NCBI GenBank assembly: GCA_016931085.1 | Contig: JAFGFO010000457.1 | Location: 1-35,205, forward strand | Origin: Thermoflexales bacterium | Lineage (GTDB): Bacteria > Chloroflexota > Anaerolineae > Fen-1058 | Direction: 5' to 3' | Length of the DNA stretch: 35,205 bases | Shown: piece by piece, positions 24,206 to 31,485 of the stretch | How positions within the stretch are numbered: position 1 is the stretch's first letter | Layout: each line of letters starts with the position of its first letter | The notes under the pieces: generated by a model | What the model was told of the DNA's origin: nothing | Databases searched by the model: none | What the model saw: only the letters and a program-made list of their open reading frames with translations | Made by a program: the position numbers and the translations under genes

Positions 24206-25168
24206 CTACAATTTCAACGTCATGCCGCAGTAGCCGCAGCTAAACATCCCCGTCGCTCCCACTGGGATCGGGCTGCCGCAGCGGGGACACACGAGCGCGA
24301 TCGGCTGGCTGACCTCGGCCACCTTGTCCTCGCTCTGGCGGGCGCGCATGTTGTCCTGAAAATTCTCGAAATGCCCCCAGGCGCGGGCGACCAGCCCCAT
24401 CGCATAGTCCACCGCGCGCTGCTCGTCCTGGATGTGGAAAATCTTTTGCTCGCTGATCGCTTTGCCCCACTGCGTGTCGACGTGGTCGCCCGGCCGGCCG
24501 GTTGGCCGGCGCAGGAACCACGTGTTCCAGTTCTTGCATACTTGCTGCCAGGCCTTGATCGCGTCAACATCGTGGCCTACCTCGTCGCCCAGGTAGTGGG
24601 CGATCTGGCCTTGAGGGATACCGGGATGCATGGGCGCGTCCCCAAACACGATCAGGAAGGGCGTCTCGCTCGCGTTGGGAACCTCGACGTGGGTGTTGAC
24701 CCAGTGGGCGAACAGGCCGTAGCTTTCCGGCGCGTCACCACCGGCGCCCTCGCCGTACAGCGAGCCTAGCAACTGCTCCAGATCGTAGCCGCTGGCAAAG
24801 TCCGTCACCTGCAGCGGCCAGTCGTCACAATTGGCGTCGCCGATGGCCGCAAAGCAGACCTGCAGGTCTTCTCGATACTGGGAGAGTGTATTGTAGAGTA
24901 GGGGCAAGCGGTCGAAAATCTCGCCCGGCCAATGGGCCATCGAGCCGGTCACGTCGACGGCGATGACGAGCGGATTGCTCGACTCGCTACGGGCGCGCTT
25001 GCGCGGGTCGATGATTTTCTCGTTGGGACCGCCCTTCTTTTCATACGTGCGCGGCCCGTGCTCCCGCTCCTTCTCGCCGGCCGCCCTGCGCTTGTCCGCG
25101 CCGGCTCTGCCGTAACGATACTCGCCTGAACCATACCACTTGCTGGTGTCTTCATCCCACGAATACAT
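24206..25168 (-). CDS. VWA-domain protein with C-terminal zinc ribbon
   Basis: The 320-residue protein has a charged N-terminus rich in Arg/Lys/Glu (about 20-62), a von Willebrand A-like domain with a MIDAS-type motif DVTGSM (Asp72, Thr74, Ser76), and further acidic loops (AIGDANCDDW, GEGAGGDAPESY). A C-terminal zinc ribbon follows (CPRCGSP and CGYCG). The canonical DxSxS is DxTxS here. No signal peptide or membrane segment is visible, so it is cytoplasmic. VWA domains scaffold protein contacts through a bound metal. Its place between nadM and the pyruvate-kinase-like gene is notable, but its role is unknown. Confidence 0.8.
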   Translation of the reverse strand: MYSWDEDTSKWYGSGEYRYGRAGADKRRAAGEKEREHGPRTYEKKGGPNEKIIDPRKRARSESSNPLVIAVDVTGSMAHWPGEIFDRLPLLYNTLSQYREDLQVCFAAIGDANCDDWPLQVTDFASGYDLEQLLGSLYGEGAGGDAPESYGLFAHWVNTHVEVPNASETPFLIVFGDAPMHPGIPQGQIAHYLGDEVGHDVDAIKAWQQVCKNWNTWFLRRPTGRPGDHVDTQWGKAISEQKIFHIQDEQRAVDYAMGLVARAWGHFENFQDNMRARQSEDKVAEVSQPIALVCPRCGSPIPVGATGMFSCGYCGMTLKL

Positions 25169-25198
25169 GTGAACCTCCTAAAAGTTTTCTGTGTCCAA

Positions 25199-25747
25199 TT
25201 ACAATGTATCTAGCGCAAGCGTTTGCAATCCGAACTCGCGGCGAAAACGCTCGTCGAGCTTGTTCGCTGTGATATACTCTGCGACGGCTGGAGGGACCAG
25301 GCTCTGCCAGGCGTCCCCCCGAGCCATCTCTCTGCGCACCATGCGACCCTCGATCGCGATCTTTTCGTCTTGGGCCAAGAGCTCGACCGGCCGGATGACG
25401 TTGTAATCCTCGGCCAGCAAGCTGGCAACGTAAGGGTTGGCGGTCACAAAGCAGTCGAGCCGGCCAAACAGCCCGAGTATCATCTCGCGCCAACGCGGCC
25501 CATCGTCCAGGTCGGGCACGTCGATCAGGCGATAGTGTTCCCGCCCGGCCAACACCAGCTCGATCATGGCAGTTGCTTCTTTGGACGTAAAAGGATTGCG
25601 CAGGTCGTATTTGTTCGTGCTCCCAATCCCGACGAGCGCCAGCTCGGCGTGCTCGCACAACGCCCGCAGCACCGGCGCGTGCCCCAGGTGGACCGGCCGC
25701 CAGCGAGCCACCATCCCGATGCGCTCAAATCGCTTGTCTGTTGCCAT
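25199..25747 (-). CDS. nadM: Nicotinamide/nicotinate mononucleotide adenylyltransferase, NadM-type
   Basis: This 182-residue nucleotidyltransferase has the GxxxPxHxGH site (GMVARWRPVHLGHAPVL), the family motif GIGSTNKYDLRNPFTSKE, and a C-terminal region (EGRMVRREMARGDAWQSLVPPAV) matching the archaeal-type NadM pattern. It transfers AMP from ATP to NMN or NaMN. The open frame extends upstream to 25840, but the archaeal-type proteins begin close to the nucleotide site, so I chose the ATG at 25747; 25765 is the alternative. No strong ribosome-binding site helps decide. It heads the run nadM, VWA, PK-like, nadE, supplying NaAD or NAD for the next step. Confidence 0.85.
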   Translation of the reverse strand: MATDKRFERIGMVARWRPVHLGHAPVLRALCEHAELALVGIGSTNKYDLRNPFTSKEATAMIELVLAGREHYRLIDVPDLDDGPRWREMILGLFGRLDCFVTANPYVASLLAEDYNVIRPVELLAQDEKIAIEGRMVRREMARGDAWQSLVPPAVAEYITANKLDERFRREFGLQTLALDTL

Positions 25748-25845
25748 ATCTGAAGATGATACCATATTATTTGGAAAATGGTTTAAGGTTTCAGCGTTCA
25801 AGAGCTCAGGTACAAATTTGAATTCTTGTATTTTGTACACTATCT

Positions 25846-25862
25846 TTGTGTATTATACACAA
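25846..25862. promoter_or_regulatory. Candidate operator palindrome over the nadM promoter
   Basis: TTGTGTATTATACACAA is an 8-bp perfect inverted repeat around one central base. It covers the -10 box of the nadM promoter. A GTACAAAT/ATTTTGTAC near-repeat lies nearby (about 25810-25839). A repressor sensing NAD state is a fair guess; NrtR or NiaR sites cannot be confirmed from one site. Confidence 0.5.
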
Positions 25863-25880
25863 TAATTGCGGATTTGTCAA
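25852..25880 (-). promoter_or_regulatory. Consensus promoter for the NAD operon
   Basis: On the - strand TTGACA (25875-25880) and TATAAT (25852-25857) are exactly 17 bases apart, a perfect housekeeping consensus. The transcript should begin near 25845, about 100 bases before the chosen nadM start. Such a strong promoter needs repression, consistent with the overlapping palindrome. Confidence 0.85.
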
Positions 25881-25899
25881 GAGGGAATTTTTCGAGGTG

Positions 25900-25928
25900 T
25901 TGCGTTCGAGGCCTATTTGGGGTATACT
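25900..25928 (+). promoter_or_regulatory. Promoter for the beta-propeller lipoprotein gene
   Basis: TTGCGT (25900-25905) and TATACT (25923-25928) are 17 bases apart on the + strand. It is divergent from the nadM promoter, so an operator between them might affect both. Confidence 0.65.
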
Positions 25929-26005
25929 GGAGCGCAAATGCGGCGTTTCCCTAGCTTTTGGCGTTCTTGAACCTGAAACTCTTGACCCTTCAACCTGAAA
26001 CCCTT

Positions 26006-27280
26006 ATGGCTGATCGCAAGCAGATCGAACAATCGATTGCGAAGCAGATGAGGCTACTGAAAGGGTGTATCCCTTCAGTGTTTTCAGTGCTCTTTCAGCG
26101 CCTCCCCGTCCTGTCGGCCTGGGCAGGCAGTGATTCCAGGGCGGCGTGGGCGCTTGCCATCGCCCTGGCGCTTGGCGCGTGTGTGGGCCAGCCGGCGCCT
26201 TCTCGGCCTGCGTCGTCTCCCCCCAGCGTAACTGCGCCGGCTGGCGCAAGTCCTACCTTACCGCCGGCCTCGACCGCCACGCCCGTGCTCACGCTGACCC
26301 CTGTGCCGGTTCCTACTGCGACGCCATCTCCCACGCTGCGCCGCTTGACCGAGCCGGGCTGCTGCACGCAGCCGGCCTGGTCGGGAGACAGCCGGCAGGT
26401 GATCTTTTTGGACAAGCCTTCGCCTCAGTCGCCGGCCGGTTTTTATGCCGTGGACGTGACCCAGCCGGGCAGCGCCCCTGTGCTGCTGACCGAGCGTGTC
26501 CTCACCTATTCACCGGATTGGCGGGCGGCCGCCTACGTCGAGGGGGGGCTGACAGTCGTCGAGCGTGTGGACACCGGCCAGCGTTGGAGCCTGGACACGC
26601 ACGGTAACCCTCCCGCGCTTTCGCCGGACAACTTGCAGTTGATTTGGCAAGAGTCGGCCGATTATGGGCCGTACGAGGCTCGCCGCACCGATGTATGGCT
26701 GGCCGATTTACGTGGCGCAGAGGCCTCCGAGCCGGAGCTGGCCCTGTCGCTTTACGGGGGCAGTGTCTTGGCCTGGTTCCCCGACAGCCAGCGATGGCTG
26801 ATTTCTGCCAGTCCGGCGCTCACCGTCGAAGAGCGCGTGTTGTCGGTTTTTTCGTTGGCCGATGGCTCCACGATCGAGCTGGCGCGTGCCGAGCGCATCA
26901 GCCGGGTCGAGATTTCGAGCGGCGGGACGTGGGTGGCCTATTTCGTATCCTTCGCGCCCGACTCGCCCCAGAATGGCGTGTGGATCGCGCGCAGTGACGG
27001 TGCACCATTAAGAAATGGTGTGCTGCGGCACAAGCTGGACTGGTTCGGCGCCTACCAGTGGCGTGACGACGAGCGTTTGCTGGTCGTGCCGATGGAGCTG
27101 GGCGCTGCCTCCCACGTGGTCTGGCAAGTGGAGGCTGGCAGCGGGGATGCTGTGCGCTTGACCGACCCGGGCCTCCTTCCGTTCAAGATCGCCGGCGGGG
27201 ATTGGCGCGTCTCGCCCGACGGCCGGCAGATCGTCTTTGTCAATGCCGGGGATCACGCGCTGTGGCTCCTCACCTTGTGA
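26006..27280 (+). CDS. Beta-propeller (TolB-like) lipoprotein
   Basis: The 424-residue product has a lipobox-like stretch ALAIALALGAC with Cys59, a Thr/Pro-rich linker (about 60-120), and repeated WD/TolB-like blades (QPAWSGDSRQVIFLD, PALSPDNLQLIWQ, WRVSPDGRQIVFVN). It probably sits on the outer face of the membrane. The lipobox is unusually far from the N-terminus. The preceding 35 or so residues contain a palindromic stretch at 26056-26079 that looks inserted. The open frame extends to a TTG at 25958, but that part is short direct repeats (AACCTGAAAC), so I prefer the ATG at 26006. The true start is uncertain. Confidence 0.65.
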   Translation: MADRKQIEQSIAKQMRLLKGCIPSVFSVLFQRLPVLSAWAGSDSRAAWALAIALALGACVGQPAPSRPASSPPSVTAPAGASPTLPPASTATPVLTLTPVPVPTATPSPTLRRLTEPGCCTQPAWSGDSRQVIFLDKPSPQSPAGFYAVDVTQPGSAPVLLTERVLTYSPDWRAAAYVEGGLTVVERVDTGQRWSLDTHGNPPALSPDNLQLIWQESADYGPYEARRTDVWLADLRGAEASEPELALSLYGGSVLAWFPDSQRWLISASPALTVEERVLSVFSLADGSTIELARAERISRVEISSGGTWVAYFVSFAPDSPQNGVWIARSDGAPLRNGVLRHKLDWFGAYQWRDDERLLVVPMELGAASHVVWQVEAGSGDAVRLTDPGLLPFKIAGGDWRVSPDGRQIVFVNAGDHALWLLTL

Positions 27281-27317
27281 GGCCCTCACCTTGTTTTGAC
27301 TTTTTTAGGAAACAGCT

Positions 27318-27809
27318 ATGAAAAAGTACACCTTTTGTGTAGCCAGGGATGCTGAGCAGCACCGGATCGAGCTGCGTGCCGACCAGACCTTGGCGGATCT
27401 GCACGAGGCTATCCAGGCTGCCTACGGGCGAGAGGCCGCACAGGCGCGATCGAGCAGGCGCAGCTACTCGTTTTTTGTGAGTGGCCAGGCTTGGGATGAA
27501 AGCAGCGAGTACACTGTGCTCCGCGAGGGTCGTTGGGCCAAGACATACGAGAAAGCTGTCCTGCCGCCGCTGGACGAGCGGCAGCGCGCCAGCATCGAGT
27601 GGCGGTTGGCCAAAAAGTTTGGCACCACACCCGATATCACGGATGAGGTGTTGGCAGCTCTCCAAAAGCCGGTTGATGGCCCAGGCGACGTGCGCACGAC
27701 GCGCATCGCCGACCTGGGCTTGGAGCTGGGGCAAGAGTTTTTGTACTTGTTTGATTATGCCGACGAGCAGCGCTTTGTCGTGCGCGTTGAGGCTGTCGAA
27801 GACAGATAG
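27318..27809 (+). CDS. pRiA4b ORF-3-like protein
   Basis: This 163-residue protein matches the plasmid pRiA4b ORF-3 / IS1096 passenger-type family. The N-terminus is a ubiquitin-like strand pattern (KYTFCVARDAEQHRIELRADQTLADLHEAIQAAYG), then a loop with YSFFVSGQAWDES, and a C-terminal YLFDYADEQRFVVRVE, where the family usually has YDFGDxWxxxxxxE. The function is unknown, and family members are found on both mobile elements and chromosomes. No transposase is nearby. AGGAAACAGCT precedes the ATG. It follows the beta-propeller gene by 37 bases and precedes ppgK by 41, so co-transcription is likely. Confidence 0.8.
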   Translation: MKKYTFCVARDAEQHRIELRADQTLADLHEAIQAAYGREAAQARSSRRSYSFFVSGQAWDESSEYTVLREGRWAKTYEKAVLPPLDERQRASIEWRLAKKFGTTPDITDEVLAALQKPVDGPGDVRTTRIADLGLELGQEFLYLFDYADEQRFVVRVEAVEDR

Positions 27810-27850
27810 AGAGGACAGAGCGCTCAGATAGAGAGAGAAAGGAGGGGCGT

Positions 27851-28594
27851 GTGGAAATTCTGGGCATTGATATTGGAGGCACGGGCATCAAGGGGGCGTT
27901 GGTCGAGGTTGAGACGGGGCGTATAGCCGCTGAGCGCTACCGGCTTCTCACGCCTCAACCGTCTGTGCCCAAGGCCGTGGTCAATACGGTGGCCAAGGTT
28001 ACCCGGCACTTTGAGTGGAAAGGGCCGCTCGGCTGCACTTTCCCGGCCGTGGTCAGGCATGGGGTGGTGTACTCGGCGGCTAACGTCGACAAGTCGTGGA
28101 TTGGCGTCAATGGCCAGGAGCTGCTCGAGCGCAAGACGGGTTGCCCGGTGGTGTTGCTCAACGATGCCGACGCCGCCGGCATCGCCGAAATGGAGTTGGG
28201 CGCCGGCAAGGGGCAAAGCGGCGTGGTCATCGTGCTCACGCTGGGAACGGGCATTGGCAGCGCTGTTTTCATCGACGGGCGCTTGCTGCCCAACACCGAG
28301 CTGGGTCACATCGAAGTGGGCGGCCAAGACGCCGAGCTGCGTGCCTCCGACCGCGCCCGCCAGGAGAAAGCGTTTTCCTGGAAAAAGTGGGCCAAGCACC
28401 TGAACAGGTACATGGGGCGATTGGAGATGCTCCTGTCTCCAGATCTTTTCATCGTCGGTGGTGGGGTCAGCAAAAAGCACGAGCATTTTCTGCCGTTGTT
28501 GGAAACCGTTGCTCCGATTGTGCCGGCTCGCTTGCTCAACGAAGCTGGCATCGTCGGCGCTGCCATGGCGGCCCGTAACCTGGCGGTGGAATAG
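27851..28594 (+). CDS. ppgK: Polyphosphate glucokinase
   Basis: This 247-residue ROK-family kinase phosphorylates glucose using polyphosphate, and often ATP too. Motifs include the first phosphate loop DIGGTGIKGA (7-16), TFPAVVRHGVV, LNDADAAGIAEMELG and the second loop LTLGTGIGSAVF. It lacks the CxCGxxGC zinc motif of many ROK sugar kinases, as PpgK does. The GTG start is preceded by AAAGGAGGGG. Glucose-6-phosphate would enter glycolysis without using ATP. A polyphosphate kinase (PPK2) is elsewhere in this window. Confidence 0.93.
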   Translation: MEILGIDIGGTGIKGALVEVETGRIAAERYRLLTPQPSVPKAVVNTVAKVTRHFEWKGPLGCTFPAVVRHGVVYSAANVDKSWIGVNGQELLERKTGCPVVLLNDADAAGIAEMELGAGKGQSGVVIVLTLGTGIGSAVFIDGRLLPNTELGHIEVGGQDAELRASDRARQEKAFSWKKWAKHLNRYMGRLEMLLSPDLFIVGGGVSKKHEHFLPLLETVAPIVPARLLNEAGIVGAAMAARNLAVE

Positions 28595-28614
28595 GGGCGG
28601 AAAATCTTTCGCCC
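28595..28614. terminator. Bidirectional hairpin between convergent genes
   Basis: GGGCGGAAA and TTTCGCCC form a GC-rich stem with a bulged G between the ppgK stop and the convergent signalling gene stop. It can serve both directions. There is no long T run. Confidence 0.55.
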
Positions 28615-28622
28615 GTACATCT

Positions 28623-30230
28623 CTAATGCCCCAGCATGCGGGTGCCGCCAGGTCGATGCCCGCTCAACTGGGCTGGGAGGCTTCTTTCCCCTTCCTCCAG
28701 CAAGTTGGCGATGAGGTCGAGCAGGTGCGCCAGCCGCCGCACGTGAATCTGGGTCAAGGTCAATGAGCCTTTGTCGGCCTGCTTGAGCACGTCGTCCATT
28801 TGGACGGTCAGCTTGTGGATCTCGACCTGCTGCATGGTCAGGGCATTACCTTTGAGAGTATGGCTGGTGCGATGGGCGACTTCGATGAGTTGCTGGTCTT
28901 GGGGTTTAAAGTACAGGCCAGAGATGGCGTTTTGCAGGCTGCGGATCTGCCCGCGGGACTCGTCAAAAAAGAGGCGGGTCAGTTCCGGGTCTTGTACCGG
29001 GGCAAGCGGCAGGCCTGGCTCCTCCTGGGGGAGAAGCTCGGGTGTTGTAGGGGGTACCGGCGCCTCGCGGCTGTCCTCGCTGGGAGGCTGGGGCGGCGCG
29101 CTTTCCACGTCGAGCGCCAGGCTGATCACAAAAGTTGCCCCTTTGCCTTCCACGTCCTCGGATTCGGCGCTGAGCGTTCCTCTGTGAGCCTCGACAATCT
29201 TTTTGGCGATCAACAGCCCGCTGCCCGTGTTTTCAAGCTCGTCTTGCGACTGACGGCGCTCGCTTCGCTCGCTGAACAAGCTTGACATCCGCTCGGGTGG
29301 GATGCCGGCCCCGGTGTCGCTTACGCGGAGCACAGCTCGTCCCTGGTCGGCCTGCAAGTGGACTGTGACATGTCCGCCTTCTGGCGTGTAGGTGATGGCG
29401 TTAGAAATCAGGTTATCGAGCGCCTGCACCAAGCGCTCGATGTCGGCGCGAACGTGCACGGCTTGAGAAGGTAGGCCGAGCGCCAGCACCTGGCTTTTAG
29501 CCCGGGCTTGCAGCACAAAGATAGGGGCGCTGGCCTTGATGACCTCGCGCAGATCGACCCGCTCGAGCTCGAGCTTGAGCTGATCGCTGCCAGGTGGGAT
29601 GTGGTTGAGATAGTGACTCAGGTTGGCCAGGCGTTGGGCCGCGATGTGAGCGATGGTGATAAACTGCTGCTGTTCCGGCGAAAGCTCCCCCATGTCACCC
29701 TGGCTCAATATCTCGGTGGCCGTAAGCACGGCGACGGCCGGGTCGTGCAGGTCGTGGATGGCCATGGCTTGCGGGCTGGCGGCAAGGACAGCTTGCTTAC
29801 GGGCCAGTTGGCTGGCGCGATGATTCGACGCTTGCTTGATCAGTTTCAAGAACTCGGCCCGGTCACCCGAGGCCGGGAATTCTTGCTTTTCAAGATAGCT
29901 GTCTGCGCCTTTCTGCATGGCAGCCACAGCCGACTTGGTGCTGCCAAAGCTGGTGAGGATGATGATCGTGCTGTGCTCGTTCTTGGTGCGGATTTGCTGG
30001 AGCACGTGCATGCCGTCCGTATCGGGCAGGAGCAGATCGAGGAAGATAAGCTGATAGTCTGCCTGGACGCTTTTATCTAGTCCTTCCTGCCCGGTGGCGG
30101 CACCGTCCACTGCGGCGCCCAGGGGGGTTAGGATGCTGTGCAGGTAGGCCCGCACGGTGTCGGAATCATCTATGACCAGGATGCGTGTATCTTTGAGTAT
30201 CGTTTGTTTGTACGTTTTCAAAAGCGTCAT
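28623..30230 (-). CDS. Hybrid signalling protein: REC, histidine kinase, Hpt
   Basis: The 535-residue protein has an N-terminal receiver (acid pair Asp21/22, phospho-acceptor Asp65 in FLDLLLPD, Thr93, Lys115), then a HisKA-like helix with His159 (IHDLHDPAV). A HATPase domain follows (N box NLISNAITY, G1 DTGAGIPP, G2 GSGLLIAKK), then a Pro-rich linker (about 375-415) and an Hpt domain with His457 (SHTLKGNAL). Receiver-first order suggests it is driven by another kinase or Hpt. It lies four bases after the preceding stop; AAGGTGA provides a ribosome-binding site. No membrane segment, so it is cytoplasmic. Confidence 0.88.
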   Translation of the reverse strand: MTLLKTYKQTILKDTRILVIDDSDTVRAYLHSILTPLGAAVDGAATGQEGLDKSVQADYQLIFLDLLLPDTDGMHVLQQIRTKNEHSTIIILTSFGSTKSAVAAMQKGADSYLEKQEFPASGDRAEFLKLIKQASNHRASQLARKQAVLAASPQAMAIHDLHDPAVAVLTATEILSQGDMGELSPEQQQFITIAHIAAQRLANLSHYLNHIPPGSDQLKLELERVDLREVIKASAPIFVLQARAKSQVLALGLPSQAVHVRADIERLVQALDNLISNAITYTPEGGHVTVHLQADQGRAVLRVSDTGAGIPPERMSSLFSERSERRQSQDELENTGSGLLIAKKIVEAHRGTLSAESEDVEGKGATFVISLALDVESAPPQPPSEDSREAPVPPTTPELLPQEEPGLPLAPVQDPELTRLFFDESRGQIRSLQNAISGLYFKPQDQQLIEVAHRTSHTLKGNALTMQQVEIHKLTVQMDDVLKQADKGSLTLTQIHVRRLAHLLDLIANLLEEGERSLPAQLSGHRPGGTRMLGH

Positions 30231-30234
30231 CGAG

Positions 30235-31485
30235 TCACCTTGTCGCTTTTTTTTGTCGCTGCTGCAAGCGCTGAACGATCCGTTTCCAGCTTTTGCTTGG
30301 CGCGTCCGGGCGCTTGTTGCGGTGCTCGTCCTTGCTGAGTTGAAAGACCCAATCTTCTAGCAAAGCGACCAGGGGGGCGTGGGCAGCGCCCAGGACGGGC
30401 GGCACGCCCAGGTTGATGGCTTGGACAAAGGCGTCTGGCGCGAAGGGGATGGTCAGTTTGAGGGGGCGCCGGATGGCGTCTTCGATCACCTGTGTTGTCA
30501 GTCCGTTGTTTTGGATCGTTTGATTGAGCGCCAGGCGAATGCGTTCGGGTGGGTAGCCCAAGTTGTCGAATACGTCAAGTGCGGACGACACGGCCAGCAC
30601 CGAGGCCAGCTCAGGCGCCAGGGGGACGATGATCTCGTGCGCGGCATCCAGGCCGGCCAGGGTGATGGCGCTAAAATCGTGGGGCAGGTCGAGGACGATG
30701 TAGTGATAACGCTCGTTGAGCAGCTTCAAGACGCGCGAGACCTTGTCGGCCGTGAGCAACTCGCTGTGTTCAGGCCGGCGTGGGGCGGCCAGGACGAGGG
30801 TCTTGCTGGAGTGGGGCAAGAGCACACTGGCGATTAGGTCGGCGTCGATTTCCTCGATGGGGATTTGGGTCAGGTCGGCCCATGTGCGGCGCGGCGCCAG
30901 GTTGAGCATGAGCGCGCTGTGGCCGGCTGTCAGGGCCAGATCGACCAGCACAGTCGGCTCGTCCCACACTTGGGCCAGGCCGCTCGCCATGTTGGCTGCC
31001 AGGCTGGAAACGCCTACGCCACCTCTCAACGAAAAGACGGCGATGGTTTTGCCTTGGAGGGCTGGTGCTTGTGCTTTTGCCTGTTCCTTGGCTGGTGACT
31101 CGATTTGGAGAGGGGCGGCGCGCCGCAGCAGGACTTTGACGTGGGCGAGCAGCTCGGTCGGCTGGAAGGGCTTGATCATATAATCGTCGGCGCCGGCCTC
31201 AAAGCCCATGATTTTCTCTTCCAGCGTGTCTTGCGCGGTGAGCATCATGATGGGCAGGTGGGCTGTGCCAGCTTTGTGGCGCAAGCGACGGCAGACCTCG
31301 TAGCCGTCCATTTCGGGCATCATCACGTCCAAGATGATCAATTGAGCTTGCACCTGATCGACTTGCATCAAGGCCTCTAGCCCATTGCGGGCCGAGACGA
31401 TCTCGTAACCTGCCTGGGATAGGGTGTCATAGGTTATTTTCAAGCTGAGCGCGCTATCGTCCACAACTAGAATGCGTGTCGTCAT
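30235..31485 (-). CDS. Receiver domain fused to a MinD/CpaE-like ATPase
   Basis: The 416-residue protein has a complete receiver (Asp9/10, phospho-acceptor Asp53, Lys105). A linker follows, then a ParA/MinD-superfamily domain with the deviant P-loop FSLRGGVGVSS (about 151-161) and DLALTAGHSALMLNL. Canonical KGGVGKT lysines are both absent (Arg and Val), as in some CpaE/TadZ proteins that position pili or signalling complexes. ATP use is therefore doubtful. The ATG at 31485 overlaps the previous stop as ATGA. An upstream in-frame ATG exists at 31515. No pilus genes are in the window, so the localisation target is unknown. Confidence 0.85.
   Translation of the reverse strand: MTTRILVVDDSALSLKITYDTLSQAGYEIVSARNGLEALMQVDQVQAQLIILDVMMPEMDGYEVCRRLRHKAGTAHLPIMMLTAQDTLEEKIMGFEAGADDYMIKPFQPTELLAHVKVLLRRAAPLQIESPAKEQAKAQAPALQGKTIAVFSLRGGVGVSSLAANMASGLAQVWDEPTVLVDLALTAGHSALMLNLAPRRTWADLTQIPIEEIDADLIASVLLPHSSKTLVLAAPRRPEHSELLTADKVSRVLKLLNERYHYIVLDLPHDFSAITLAGLDAAHEIIVPLAPELASVLAVSSALDVFDNLGYPPERIRLALNQTIQNNGLTTQVIEDAIRRPLKLTIPFAPDAFVQAINLGVPPVLGAAHAPLVALLEDWVFQLSKDEHRNKRPDAPSKSWKRIVQRLQQRQKKATR

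Noticed and set aside
27318..27809. Insertion sequence around the pRiA4b ORF-3-like gene
   Set aside because: No transposase, terminal inverted repeats or target duplication were seen; the family is common on chromosomes.
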